This document shows, in pieces, positions 1 through 5,619 of a stretch of 7,452 nt of DNA. How positions within the stretch are numbered: the first letter of the stretch is position 1; every line of letters begins with the position of its first letter. Source of the DNA: Sulfurospirillum sp. UBA6810 (GTDB lineage Bacteria; Campylobacterota; Campylobacteria; Campylobacterales; Sulfurospirillaceae); assembly GCA_002469305.1 (NCBI GenBank), contig DKEY01000052.1:1-7452 (forward strand). Reading direction: 5' to 3'. The position numbers and the translations under genes are program-made. The notes beneath the pieces were generated by a model, which saw only the letters and a list, made by a program, of their open reading frames with translations, did no database searches and was not told the origin of the DNA.

Positions 1-299
1 TCAAAAAGATTTTTCATGCTATCTTTCAAAACGACATTATTGGCATAAATCTCTTCAGCGATAGCTTTTTGTCTCAGGATAAATCCTATTTGGTGGTCAA
101 TCGCATCTATATCTTGCTCCAGTGCCATTCGCTCTTGGTCTATCAACACAGCTTCTTGTCTATAATCACTTGTTTTATACACTATAAACAGACTAAACCC
201 TCCAAGAATCAAAGCAACACAAAATATAAATACTAACCACACTTTTGTAAATATAGATAATAGTGATTTTCTTTGAGGACGTATAAAACTATATCTCAT
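1..299 (-). CDS. PilN-like membrane-anchored coiled-coil protein, 3' end beyond window
   Basis: Open frame of 99 codons from an ATG at 299-297, still open at the left edge, so the C-terminus is missing. It has a short basic N-terminus (residues 1-19), one hydrophobic membrane segment (about 20-41, WLVFIFCVALILGGF), then a charged, heptad-like helical stretch (about 45-99). That layout (short cytoplasmic tail, one membrane helix, coiled coil outside) matches PilN/GspL-C type assembly proteins, and also FtsB/FtsL-type proteins. The gene overlaps the upstream gene by 4 bases (ATGA), so translation is probably coupled. A good ribosome site (GAGG, about 7 nt before the ATG) supports the start. Seen: frame, membrane helix, overlap. 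Inferred: PilN-like role, from its position directly after a PilM-like gene. No sequence motif proves it. Confidence 0.8.
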   Translation of the reverse strand, partial: MRYSFIRPQRKSLLSIFTKVWLVFIFCVALILGGFSLFIVYKTSDYRQEAVLIDQERMALEQDIDAIDHQIGFILRQKAIAEEIYANNVVLKDSMKNLF

Positions 300-1357
300 A
301 TTCTCGCCTCTTTGATAGCTAAATCACAAACTTTTTCACCTATGTTTATCTTATGTATCTCTATATCCATCATCAACTCACCCTCAATCATATCTATCAA
401 GTCAGGGCTAATTTCATATCCATCATACATAACAATTTTCTCTACAAAGTCACTTTTGTAGATATGGTTTTTATAGTACTCTTTGATTGATGAAGTTAAG
501 TACTTATATACCAAAAGGTCTCTTCCATAGATTTCTAAATCAGTATCTGTATTTTCATCATCAAAGTGACCTAGAGTTTTTTCCTTTTCATCCACATCTT
601 TGAAAGTACTCTCTTCTTGAGAATCTGAATCAAAACTATCTAAATCGTCAAGATCTTCTAAGTCTTCCAGTGTATCAAATCCCTCAACATCATCATCTAT
701 CCTATCTAGTTCGATAAGGTTATTTACCCCTTTTTCTTCATCTTCATCTTCCCAATTATCAATCTCATCACCAGCAACAAGTTTTTCATCGGTAGAAGTT
801 TTAAAGTAAGAAGCAAAAAGCAATTCTGTCTCTTTAAACACACTAATAGCTACAAAATCTTCATGATTTAAAATATATATAGTTGGTTGTTGTAAAAGTT
901 TTGAAGTGGAGATAAAATCATACAAAAGAATAAAAGGCGAGTAGATAAAATCAACTCCAGAATTTTTAAAGATATTTTTAGTCCAGTTGATATCTATAAA
1001 AGAGGCATATAAAGACCACCTTTTATCAATGCTTAGTTGTGTTATATTTTTAACATCTACACTGTTTTTTTCAAAATCAACATTACTTGTGCCACTTATG
1101 GCACCCTGTCCCATAGAATCCATAAGATAAGAGATATACATGTAGTTATATTGGCTGTACAATTCTTCAAGATACTCTTCTGCCTCTTTGCCTAAACCAT
1201 CATCTTGAGTAATAGTAAATACCTTGGAAAACTTCTTTATAATAGCGCCATTTTTGATAACTTTTGAGTATATTTGCCACTCGCCTCCATAGCGAACAAC
1301 GGATACAAAAAGGTTAGAAAAATACTTTTGAAAGGCCTTATTTAAACTAAATGCCAT
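296..1357 (-). CDS. Hypothetical protein with divergent actin-like (PilM/GspL-like) layout and acidic insert
   Basis: 353-aa soluble protein, ATG start preceded by TAGGAAAA. The N-terminal part (about 15-190) alternates short beta-like and helical stretches. One is SPFILLYDF (140-148), followed by a strand pair around 158-186 (PTIYILNHEDFVAISVFK and ELLFASYF). This resembles the PilM/GspL pattern in which a core residue patch precedes a strand-turn-strand. Residues 197-275 are extremely acidic (about 37 D/E of 79), with L-E/D-D triplet repeats near 230-241. The C-terminal part (280-353) has a long helix, then VEKIVMYDGYEISPDLIDMI, which matches the 'I..I.L.GG...L.GL...' pattern closing the actin-like fold of PilM/FtsA, but with DG in place of GG. 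I see no clear ATP-binding motif, so it may be a non-nucleotide-binding member like GspL. It probably corresponds to a Cj0455c-type hypothetical protein. Gene reality is certain; the fold is inference. Confidence 0.88.
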   Translation of the reverse strand: MAFSLNKAFQKYFSNLFVSVVRYGGEWQIYSKVIKNGAIIKKFSKVFTITQDDGLGKEAEEYLEELYSQYNYMYISYLMDSMGQGAISGTSNVDFEKNSVDVKNITQLSIDKRWSLYASFIDINWTKNIFKNSGVDFIYSPFILLYDFISTSKLLQQPTIYILNHEDFVAISVFKETELLFASYFKTSTDEKLVAGDEIDNWEDEDEEKGVNNLIELDRIDDDVEGFDTLEDLEDLDDLDSFDSDSQEESTFKDVDEKEKTLGHFDDENTDTDLEIYGRDLLVYKYLTSSIKEYYKNHIYKSDFVEKIVMYDGYEISPDLIDMIEGELMMDIEIHKINIGEKVCDLAIKEARI

Positions 1358-1389
1358 GTTTTCCTATCTTGCTTTATTTATACTTTTTT

Positions 1390-1417
1390 AAAAATAGTAA
1401 TATATTAAACTATTTTT
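1390..1417. repeat. AT-rich inverted repeat between the TPR-like gene and the PilM-like gene
   Basis: Perfect 9-bp arms (AAAAATAGT / ACTATTTTT) around a 10-base loop, inside the only sizeable gap (90 bases) of the left operon. On the minus strand the 3' arm ends in five U, so it could act as a weak terminator for the upstream genes. A TATAAA box follows on the minus strand at 1382-1377, about 20 bases before the next ATG, so a separate promoter for the last two genes is possible. The stem is almost all A/T and would be weak. Confidence 0.4.
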
Positions 1418-1447
1418 GCTTAAGGTCACCTCTATTTATGCAAATTA

Positions 1448-1900
1448 CTAAAACAACTCCTCGTGTAACTGCTTAAATTTGGTATAAACCTTCAAAGAGT
1501 TCTCTTGAAGTTTTTTATCTGTGAGTGCTGTTGGGCTAAGCTCACCAAAACTTTCTATCATAACTTCACACATTATTTTTATACGTATCTTATCTGCTTC
1601 AGTATAGATTTTTTTTTCACTTATCTCATCTATCTTTTTCAGATAGTCATTGCCCTCTTTGATATAGTTTTCATAAGACTTTGCTATCTTACTTTGCGTA
1701 AGCACAGTAAATGCCATCTTATTGTACGAGTCAAGTTCATAAGCTACTTTTGCATACGCCAAAGCATTGTCATAATTTCCCAAAAAATAGTACACCCTTG
1801 CTTGAAAAGAGTTTTTATAAGAAGAATTTGATGAAAAATAAAAAGCACTTCCAACAAAGAGAATAACTACAAAAATAATTAGGTAAACTTTAGAAAGCAT
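1448..1900 (-). CDS. Small membrane-anchored protein with TPR-like helical pair
   Basis: 150-aa protein of unknown function. Residues 4-22 (VYLIIFVVILFVGSAFYF) form an N-terminal membrane anchor or uncleaved signal. Residues about 33-70 look like one TPR-type helix pair (ARVYYFLGNYDNALAYAKVAYELD...), and the rest is charged helix ending at LHEELF. Its ATG lies inside the end of the acyltransferase gene (11-base overlap), with an AGAGAGG ribosome site about 9 bases upstream, so coupled translation is likely. An A9 tract on the coding strand (plus positions 1609-1617) encodes E-K-K-I and could allow slippage. By position it matches the small hypothetical gene after the DUF374 gene in Campylobacter and Helicobacter (Cj0456c-like). 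A TPR-bearing scaffold role is inferred only; a single repeat is weak evidence. Confidence 0.85.
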   Translation of the reverse strand: MLSKVYLIIFVVILFVGSAFYFSSNSSYKNSFQARVYYFLGNYDNALAYAKVAYELDSYNKMAFTVLTQSKIAKSYENYIKEGNDYLKKIDEISEKKIYTEADKIRIKIMCEVMIESFGELSPTALTDKKLQENSLKVYTKFKQLHEELF

Positions 1901-2528
1901 GTTTCATTAACCTCTCTTTTATAAGCTCTTTTGCTTTATCCTCATCCAAATCATTTATATAAAATGGCTCAGAAAAGTAAAAGTTTAGAGTACAAAATGG
2001 TTTAGGTATAAAAAACCTATCCCAACTATCAAATCTCCAACATGAACTTGGCTGACAGTTCATCGTGACTATCGGTACAGATTTTTTTTGGGCAATCAAA
2101 ACAACTCCATTGGAAACCGAGTGTCTCGGCCCTTTTGGACCATCTGGAGTTATCCCGACATCTCTACCTTGCGAGATTGATTTAAAAGCGCCTTTAAGTG
2201 CTTTTACGCCACCTCTTGTAGAACTGCCTCTTATAACACCTCCACCAAGTAGCTCTATAAATCTACTGGCGATCTCTCCATCGCTGTGTTCACTTATGAT
2301 GGAATCTATACTTTTTCTTTTTCTAAATCCATGATAAGCAAAGGGAAGCATTATCAGTTCCCCATGCCAAAACACAAAGATAGATGGAGAGTTATTGACT
2401 TTTGTTTTATCAAAATGAAATTTTTTTCTACATGTAAAGTACAAAAGATAAAGCAACACATATAGTATAGGTGCTGCTATAACTTCTAGTATCTTTTTTT
2501 TGAACTTTTTATTCAACAATTTCACCAT
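1890..2528 (-). CDS. lpxJ: Lipid A late acyltransferase, LpxJ / DUF374 family
   Basis: 212-aa inner-membrane acyltransferase of the DUF374 (PF04028) lysophospholipid-acyltransferase-like group. In H. pylori the member at this locus (HP0270, J99 Jhp0255) was named LpxJ and adds a secondary acyl chain to the 3'-linked primary chain of lipid A. Seen here: a membrane segment at about 14-33, FWHGE (53-57), EHSDGE (80-85), GSSTRGG (101-107) and PDGPKGP (128-134). These are the family's blocks, the last two probably binding substrate phosphate and acyl donor. It overlaps the end of miaB by 20 bases from the ATG chosen here. A TTG at 2537 is also in frame and would add three residues; neither start has a strong ribosome site, which fits coupling to miaB. 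Two A8 tracts on the coding strand (plus 2082-2089 and 2494-2501) are possible slippage points. Family is well supported; the exact acylated position is inferred from the H. pylori relative. Confidence 0.88.
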   Translation of the reverse strand: MVKLLNKKFKKKILEVIAAPILYVLLYLLYFTCRKKFHFDKTKVNNSPSIFVFWHGELIMLPFAYHGFRKRKSIDSIISEHSDGEIASRFIELLGGGVIRGSSTRGGVKALKGAFKSISQGRDVGITPDGPKGPRHSVSNGVVLIAQKKSVPIVTMNCQPSSCWRFDSWDRFFIPKPFCTLNFYFSEPFYINDLDEDKAKELIKERLMKHAF

Positions 2529-3825
2529 AAAGAGCAAGTCTTCTTGGATTTGTTATCTTGACTTTGAGCGTTTTTCCTAAAAGTTCTTGGGAACCTTCAA
2601 CTTGTACAAGAGCATTATTGTCACTTCGTCCAGCAACTAAACCACTGCTTCTAAGCTCTTCAAAGTACACTTCCATCACTTTATCTTGCTTTGCACTCGC
2701 TATTGTATCAAGTATCTCATCTTGTCTATTTTGCAATCTATCAAGTCTTGCTGAGCCTATTTCAGAGTCTATTTGATTTGTAAATTCAGCCGCTTTTGTA
2801 AGAGGACGTGGGGAGTATTTGAAAGCAAAGATTTGCTCAAACTTTACTTTTTCTATCACATCCATTGTATCTTCAAAGTCTTCATCACTCTCACCTGGAA
2901 AGGCAACAATGATATCTGTACTGATAGAGACATCTGGTATCATTTGACGAAGTTTTAAAGCTCTATCCAAAAACCACTCTTTCGTGTAGCCCCGTTTCAT
3001 CTGCTCTAAGATATGAGTAGAACCACTTTGAAGTGGCATATGCATAGACTTACAAACCTTAGGGTTATTGGCAAAAGTTTCCAAAAATTTGTCATCCATA
3101 TGCAGTGGATGCGGAGAAGTAAATCTTATACGCTCAACTTCTTTTATCTCACTTATCATATTTAGAAGATCAGAAAAATCAACTTTTGCATCTCTTTTTG
3201 ACGAAAATCTTCTTCCATAATTATTAACATTTTGCCCAAGTAAAAATATCTCTTTAGCTCCTCTAAGTGCTGCTTTTTGTGCCTCAGCAACTATCAGTTC
3301 TGGAGGGATAGAGATCTCTTCTCCTCTTGTATGAGGAACGATACAGTACGTGCACTGCTTATCACAGCCTATTGAGATGTTAACATAGGCTTTGTAGATA
3401 GAGTTTCTAAACTCATTGAAAGCAAAAGTACTTTCATCATAGTTTATATCTACATCCAAGTATTTTTCCGTATTGACAGCTTTTGAAATTTTCGAAACAT
3501 TTCTCGCACCCAAAACAAAGTTTACACTCGGTGCTCTTTTAAATATCTCATCTCCCAAATGACTAGCTGTACAACCGCATATACCTATCTTTGCACCCTC
3601 TTTTTTCATCTTGTTAAAAACACCGATTTCTGAAAAAAGCTTATTAACTGGTTTTTCACGAACACTGCAAGTATTGATGATAATTAAATCTGCATTTTTA
3701 GCATCATCTGTTAATTCGTAATTTTCTTTAGAATTAAGTTCTGCTATGATGTGCTCTGAATCTCTTGTATTCATCGCACATCCAAGCGTTTCTATATATA
3801 GTTTTTTTACATCTTCTTTACTCAA
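2509..3825 (-). CDS. miaB: tRNA-2-methylthio-N6-dimethylallyladenosine synthase MiaB
   Basis: 438-aa radical-SAM methylthiotransferase that turns i6A37 into ms2i6A37 in tRNAs reading UNN codons, which stabilises codon-anticodon pairing. Domain order is classic: N-terminal UPF0004 domain (about 8-125) with the second [4Fe-4S] cluster cysteines C16 (TLGCAMN), C53 (NTCSVRE) and C85 (GCTASH); radical-SAM core (about 140-375) with CxxxCxxC at C154, C158, C161 (GCDKQCTYC) and LLGQNVNNYG; C-terminal TRAM domain (about 380-438), which binds tRNA. Length is normal for the family. NTCSVREKPVNKLFSE and the TRAM ending favour MiaB over RimO or MtaB. The start is TTG (coding strand TTGAGTAAA), as no in-frame ATG lies between the previous gene's stop and the conserved KKLYIETLG; the ribosome site is weak (GGTGA). 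It follows the HP0268-like gene after 14 bases, so both likely share a transcript. Confidence 0.97.
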   Translation of the reverse strand: MSKEDVKKLYIETLGCAMNTRDSEHIIAELNSKENYELTDDAKNADLIIINTCSVREKPVNKLFSEIGVFNKMKKEGAKIGICGCTASHLGDEIFKRAPSVNFVLGARNVSKISKAVNTEKYLDVDINYDESTFAFNEFRNSIYKAYVNISIGCDKQCTYCIVPHTRGEEISIPPELIVAEAQKAALRGAKEIFLLGQNVNNYGRRFSSKRDAKVDFSDLLNMISEIKEVERIRFTSPHPLHMDDKFLETFANNPKVCKSMHMPLQSGSTHILEQMKRGYTKEWFLDRALKLRQMIPDVSISTDIIVAFPGESDEDFEDTMDVIEKVKFEQIFAFKYSPRPLTKAAEFTNQIDSEIGSARLDRLQNRQDEILDTIASAKQDKVMEVYFEELRSSGLVAGRSDNNALVQVEGSQELLGKTLKVKITNPRRLALYGEIVE

Positions 3826-3839
3826 CGTATCACCATCAC

Positions 3840-4082
3840 TTATAGTATATGTATCTCATACATATAGTCTTCTTCACCTAAACCATACTTTACTTCACGA
3901 AGATAGACACTAAAATCTTTCTCTTCAAAATACTCCACAAGTGCTACTAAATCTTTGTGTGAATTTTCCTTATCGAAGTAAAAAATCTTTTGTGAGTCTT
4001 TTGCTATTATTTCTTCTATTTTTGATAATTGAATTGTTTTTGGCTTTCCATTTATTTCATTTCTTGCTAACTTTAGTTCCAT
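3840..4082 (-). CDS. HP0268-family small nuclease-like protein
   Basis: 80-aa protein matching the length and pattern of H. pylori HP0268, a small alpha/beta protein reported to have DNA-nicking and RNase activity. Recognisable features: MELKLA start, FYFDKENSHKDLVALVEYF (34-52, with the conserved HKD), VYLREVKYG (59-67), and the ending YMYEIHIL. The start is set by GAGGA six bases before the ATG at 4082-4080 and by the family's 80-aa length. The frame is open for 25 more codons upstream (to 4157) but that stretch has no homology pattern and runs into the promoter. First gene of the left operon, 14 bases before miaB, the same order as in H. pylori. The biological role is unknown; the nuclease activity is known only for the relative. 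Confidence 0.88.
   Translation of the reverse strand: MELKLARNEINGKPKTIQLSKIEEIIAKDSQKIFYFDKENSHKDLVALVEYFEEKDFSVYLREVKYGLGEEDYMYEIHIL
3846..3866. repeat. 9-bp inverted repeat at the end of the HP0268-like gene
   Basis: Arms TATATGTAT / ATACATATA with a 3-base loop (CTC), lying in the last codons of the HP0268-like gene, about 20 bases before the TTG start of miaB. In RNA it would form a tight A/U hairpin just ahead of a weak ribosome site. It lacks a following U-run, so it is not a canonical terminator. It may only reflect the conserved YMYEIHI coding sequence. Confidence 0.35.
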
Positions 4083-4142
4083 GAAGCTTCCTCTTTTTCT
4101 GACAAAATTATAACCATCTGTATTTATTGAGCAGATGATATG

Positions 4143-4148
4143 ATTATA
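4143..4148 (-). promoter_or_regulatory. Candidate -10 box for the HP0268-miaB-lpxJ operon
   Basis: Perfect TATAAT on the minus strand, within GATATACTATAAT, about 60 bases before the ATG at 4082. No clear -35 box at 17 bases, which is usual for Campylobacterota sigma-70 promoters, where T-rich periodic sequence replaces it. A start near 4136 would give a leader of about 54 nt. Confidence 0.5.
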
Positions 4149-4203
4149 GTATATCAATTTTTGAATAAATTACTTATTAAAGGAAATAAAAGATGATTTA
4201 AGA

Positions 4204-4209
4204 TATAAT
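4204..4209 (+). promoter_or_regulatory. Candidate -10 box reading toward nusA
   Basis: Perfect TATAAT (in AAGATATAATC), giving a predicted start near 4216 and a leader of about 250 nt before nusA. No -35 box is evident. Because a terminator-like hairpin follows about 100 bases later, this box could drive a short RNA rather than nusA. A second, weaker box (TAGGAT 4405-4410 or TATATT 4410-4415) could be the direct nusA promoter. Confidence 0.4.
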
Positions 4210-4283
4210 CATTTTCTTCCTCGCAATCCCTAAAATCATAAACTTTTTTACATTTTTATATTGCGGTATATTGAGAAGTATAG

Positions 4284-4320
4284 AAACTCTTTTCTTACTT
4301 TTAAATAAAGGAGTTTTTTT
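4284..4320 (+). terminator. Terminator-like hairpin in the nusA leader
   Basis: AAACTCTTTT (4284-4293) pairs with AAAGGAGTTT (4307-4316): ten pairs including one G-U, a 13-base loop, and a run of seven T (4314-4320), the first three of which lie inside the stem. This is intrinsic-terminator form on the plus strand but the stem is A/U-rich. It would stop transcripts from the 4204 box before nusA. Confidence 0.4.
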
Positions 4321-4340
4321 AGAAATCTTTTTCTAAAAAA
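4315..4340. repeat. A/T inverted repeat competing with the leader terminator
   Basis: Perfect 11-bp arms TTTTTTAGAAA / TTTCTAAAAAA with a 4-base loop (TCTT). Its left arm consumes the T-run and the last two bases of the terminator-like stem just upstream, so the two structures cannot both be complete. This is the geometry of an attenuator, though low-complexity A/T sequence makes chance pairing plausible. Confidence 0.4.
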
Positions 4341-4464
4341 TAAAACGATAAAATGATTTCTTACCTAAAGCTGAACGATATCTAAAAAAAGATTAGGCTA
4401 TGTGTAGGATATATTTTTTACTCAATAAACATGGGTAAATAAAGAAAACAAATAATGAGGAAAT

Positions 4465-5583
4465 ATGGAAAAAATTATAGATATCATAGAATCTATTGCA
4501 CATGAAAAAGGTCTTAACATAAAAGATGTTCAAGAAACTGTAAGGGTTGCTCTAACAAAAACTGCAAAAAGAGTTTATGGCGAAGAGTACGAATATGGTA
4601 CAGAAATAGACAAAGATACAAAAACACTTAAACTCTATCAAAAAGTTTTAGTCGTAGATGAAAAAGACCCTAGATATGTGCAAGGTGATGAAAAATTTGT
4701 CCTTATAAAAGAAGCAAAAGAAGTTGATCCAGACATTGAGATAGGTGATGAGCTTACATATGAATTGCCACTAGACAACTTAGGTCGTACAGCTGCTGCG
4801 ACGTTACAAAGAGAGTTAGAGTATCACATACAAAGACTTATAGAAAATCAACTTTTTGAAAAGTATAAAAATATGATAGGAAAATCTGTATTTGGTACTG
4901 TTGCAAGAGTAGATAATGAAGAGAGTACTTTTATAGAATTTGAAGAGATTAAAGCAGTTCTCCCAAGAAAAAACCGTATCAAAGGTGAAAAATTTAAAGT
5001 TGGCAATGTCGTAAAAGGCGTTATCAGAAAAGTACTTATAGATAAAGTCAATGGTATCTATGTTGAACTCTCACGTACATCTCCAAAGTTTTTAGAATCA
5101 CTCCTTGCTATGGAAGTTCCTGAGATAAAAGATGAACTCATCATCATCAACTCATCAGCGAGGATTCCAGGAGAGAGAGCAAAAGTTGCCCTTACATCAC
5201 TCCATCCAAATATAGATGCAGTGGGTGCAACTGTTGGAACAAAAGGTGTGAGAATCAATGCAGTAAGTAAAGAGTTGCACAATGAAAATATAGATTGTAT
5301 AGAGTACTCATCTGTTCCTGAGATCTTTATCTCCCGTGCGCTTGCTCCTGCTATCATATCCAATGTTAAAATTGAGGGTAATAAAGCTATCGTAACGCTT
5401 CCAAGTGACCAAAAATCAAAGGCTATTGGAAAAAGTGGTATTAATATACGTTTAACATCTATGCTTGTTGGTATGGATATAGAACTTGTTGAAACTGAAG
5501 GAAGTGCTACAACTTCAAATGCAGATACAAATGAGGCACAAAGAGACCCTAACGCGCTTAAAAACCTTTTTGGGGGACTATAA
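4465..5583 (+). CDS. nusA: Transcription termination/antitermination factor NusA
   Basis: 372-aa RNA polymerase-binding factor that modulates pausing, intrinsic termination and antitermination. Domains in order: N-terminal polymerase-binding domain (about 1-130, with PLDNLGRTAAATLQRELEY at 102-120, the family signature), S1 domain (about 136-203), KH1 (about 225-290, VGTKG with GTKG at 258-261 and the preceding IPGERAKVAL), KH2 (about 300-345, AIGKSGINIRL with GKSG at 322-325). It lacks the C-terminal acidic repeats of the E. coli protein, as is usual outside gammaproteobacteria. The tail ends in NALKNLFGGL, a short conserved-looking end. ATG chosen on GAGG eight bases before the start... the spacer is AAAT, giving a GAGGAAAT site. 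The gene is monocistronic here: divergent from the miaB operon, with the next gene convergent. The long structured leader hints at attenuation or autoregulation. Confidence 0.97.
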   Translation: MEKIIDIIESIAHEKGLNIKDVQETVRVALTKTAKRVYGEEYEYGTEIDKDTKTLKLYQKVLVVDEKDPRYVQGDEKFVLIKEAKEVDPDIEIGDELTYELPLDNLGRTAAATLQRELEYHIQRLIENQLFEKYKNMIGKSVFGTVARVDNEESTFIEFEEIKAVLPRKNRIKGEKFKVGNVVKGVIRKVLIDKVNGIYVELSRTSPKFLESLLAMEVPEIKDELIIINSSARIPGERAKVALTSLHPNIDAVGATVGTKGVRINAVSKELHNENIDCIEYSSVPEIFISRALAPAIISNVKIEGNKAIVTLPSDQKSKAIGKSGINIRLTSMLVGMDIELVETEGSATTSNADTNEAQRDPNALKNLFGGL

Positions 5584-5588
5584 AAACC

Positions 5589-5619
5589 TTACATGTAGAG
5601 ATTTTTTCTCTACATGTAA
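5589..5619. terminator. Hairpin terminator shared by convergent nusA and the 200-aa gene
   Basis: Perfect 13-bp arms TTACATGTAGAGA / TCTCTACATGTAA with a 5-base T loop, six bases after the nusA stop and directly against the stop of the convergent gene. On the minus strand the stem is followed by GGTTTTTA, a short U-run, so it works best for the minus-strand operon. On the plus strand no U-run follows. Each arm contains the palindrome TACATGTA. Confidence 0.75.

Larger units (their letters stand above)
4083..4464. other. Divergent intergenic region between the HP0268-like gene and nusA
   Basis: 382 bases without a convincing gene. It holds outward-facing TATAAT boxes 55 bases apart (minus 4148-4143, plus 4204-4209). 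On the plus strand there follow a pairing CGCAAT/ATTGCG (4222-4227 with 4260-4265), a terminator-like hairpin (4284-4316 with T-run to 4320), an overlapping A/T hairpin (4315-4340), and a weaker -10-like TAGGAT/TATATT (4405-4415) near nusA. No ORF with a ribosome site is seen apart from nusA itself (GAGG at 4457-4460). Confidence 0.6.

Noticed and set aside
273..461. 62-codon plus-strand open frame at the PilM-like/PilN-like junction
   Set aside because: Ser/Ile-rich shadow crossing the ATGA junction of two better supported minus-strand genes.
1505..1831. 108-codon plus-strand open frame opposite the TPR-like gene
   Set aside because: It lies wholly antisense to a gene with overlap-coupled start and membrane anchor, and its translation is Cys/Phe/Ile-rich low-quality sequence without a ribosome site.
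2065..2334. 89-codon plus-strand open frame opposite lpxJ
   Set aside because: Fully antisense to the conserved acyltransferase motifs; Pro/Leu/Ser-rich shadow.
4083..4157. 25-codon N-terminal extension of the HP0268-like protein
   Set aside because: The internal ATG at 4082 has a GAGGA ribosome site and gives the family's 80-aa length; the extension overlaps the -10 box.
4353..4385. Ten-codon frame (MISYLKLNDI) in the nusA leader, as a possible leader peptide
   Set aside because: No ribosome site before it and no run of regulatory codons; consistent with chance.
4848..5363. Minus-strand open frames inside nusA
   Set aside because: Antisense shadows of the S1 and KH coding sequence.
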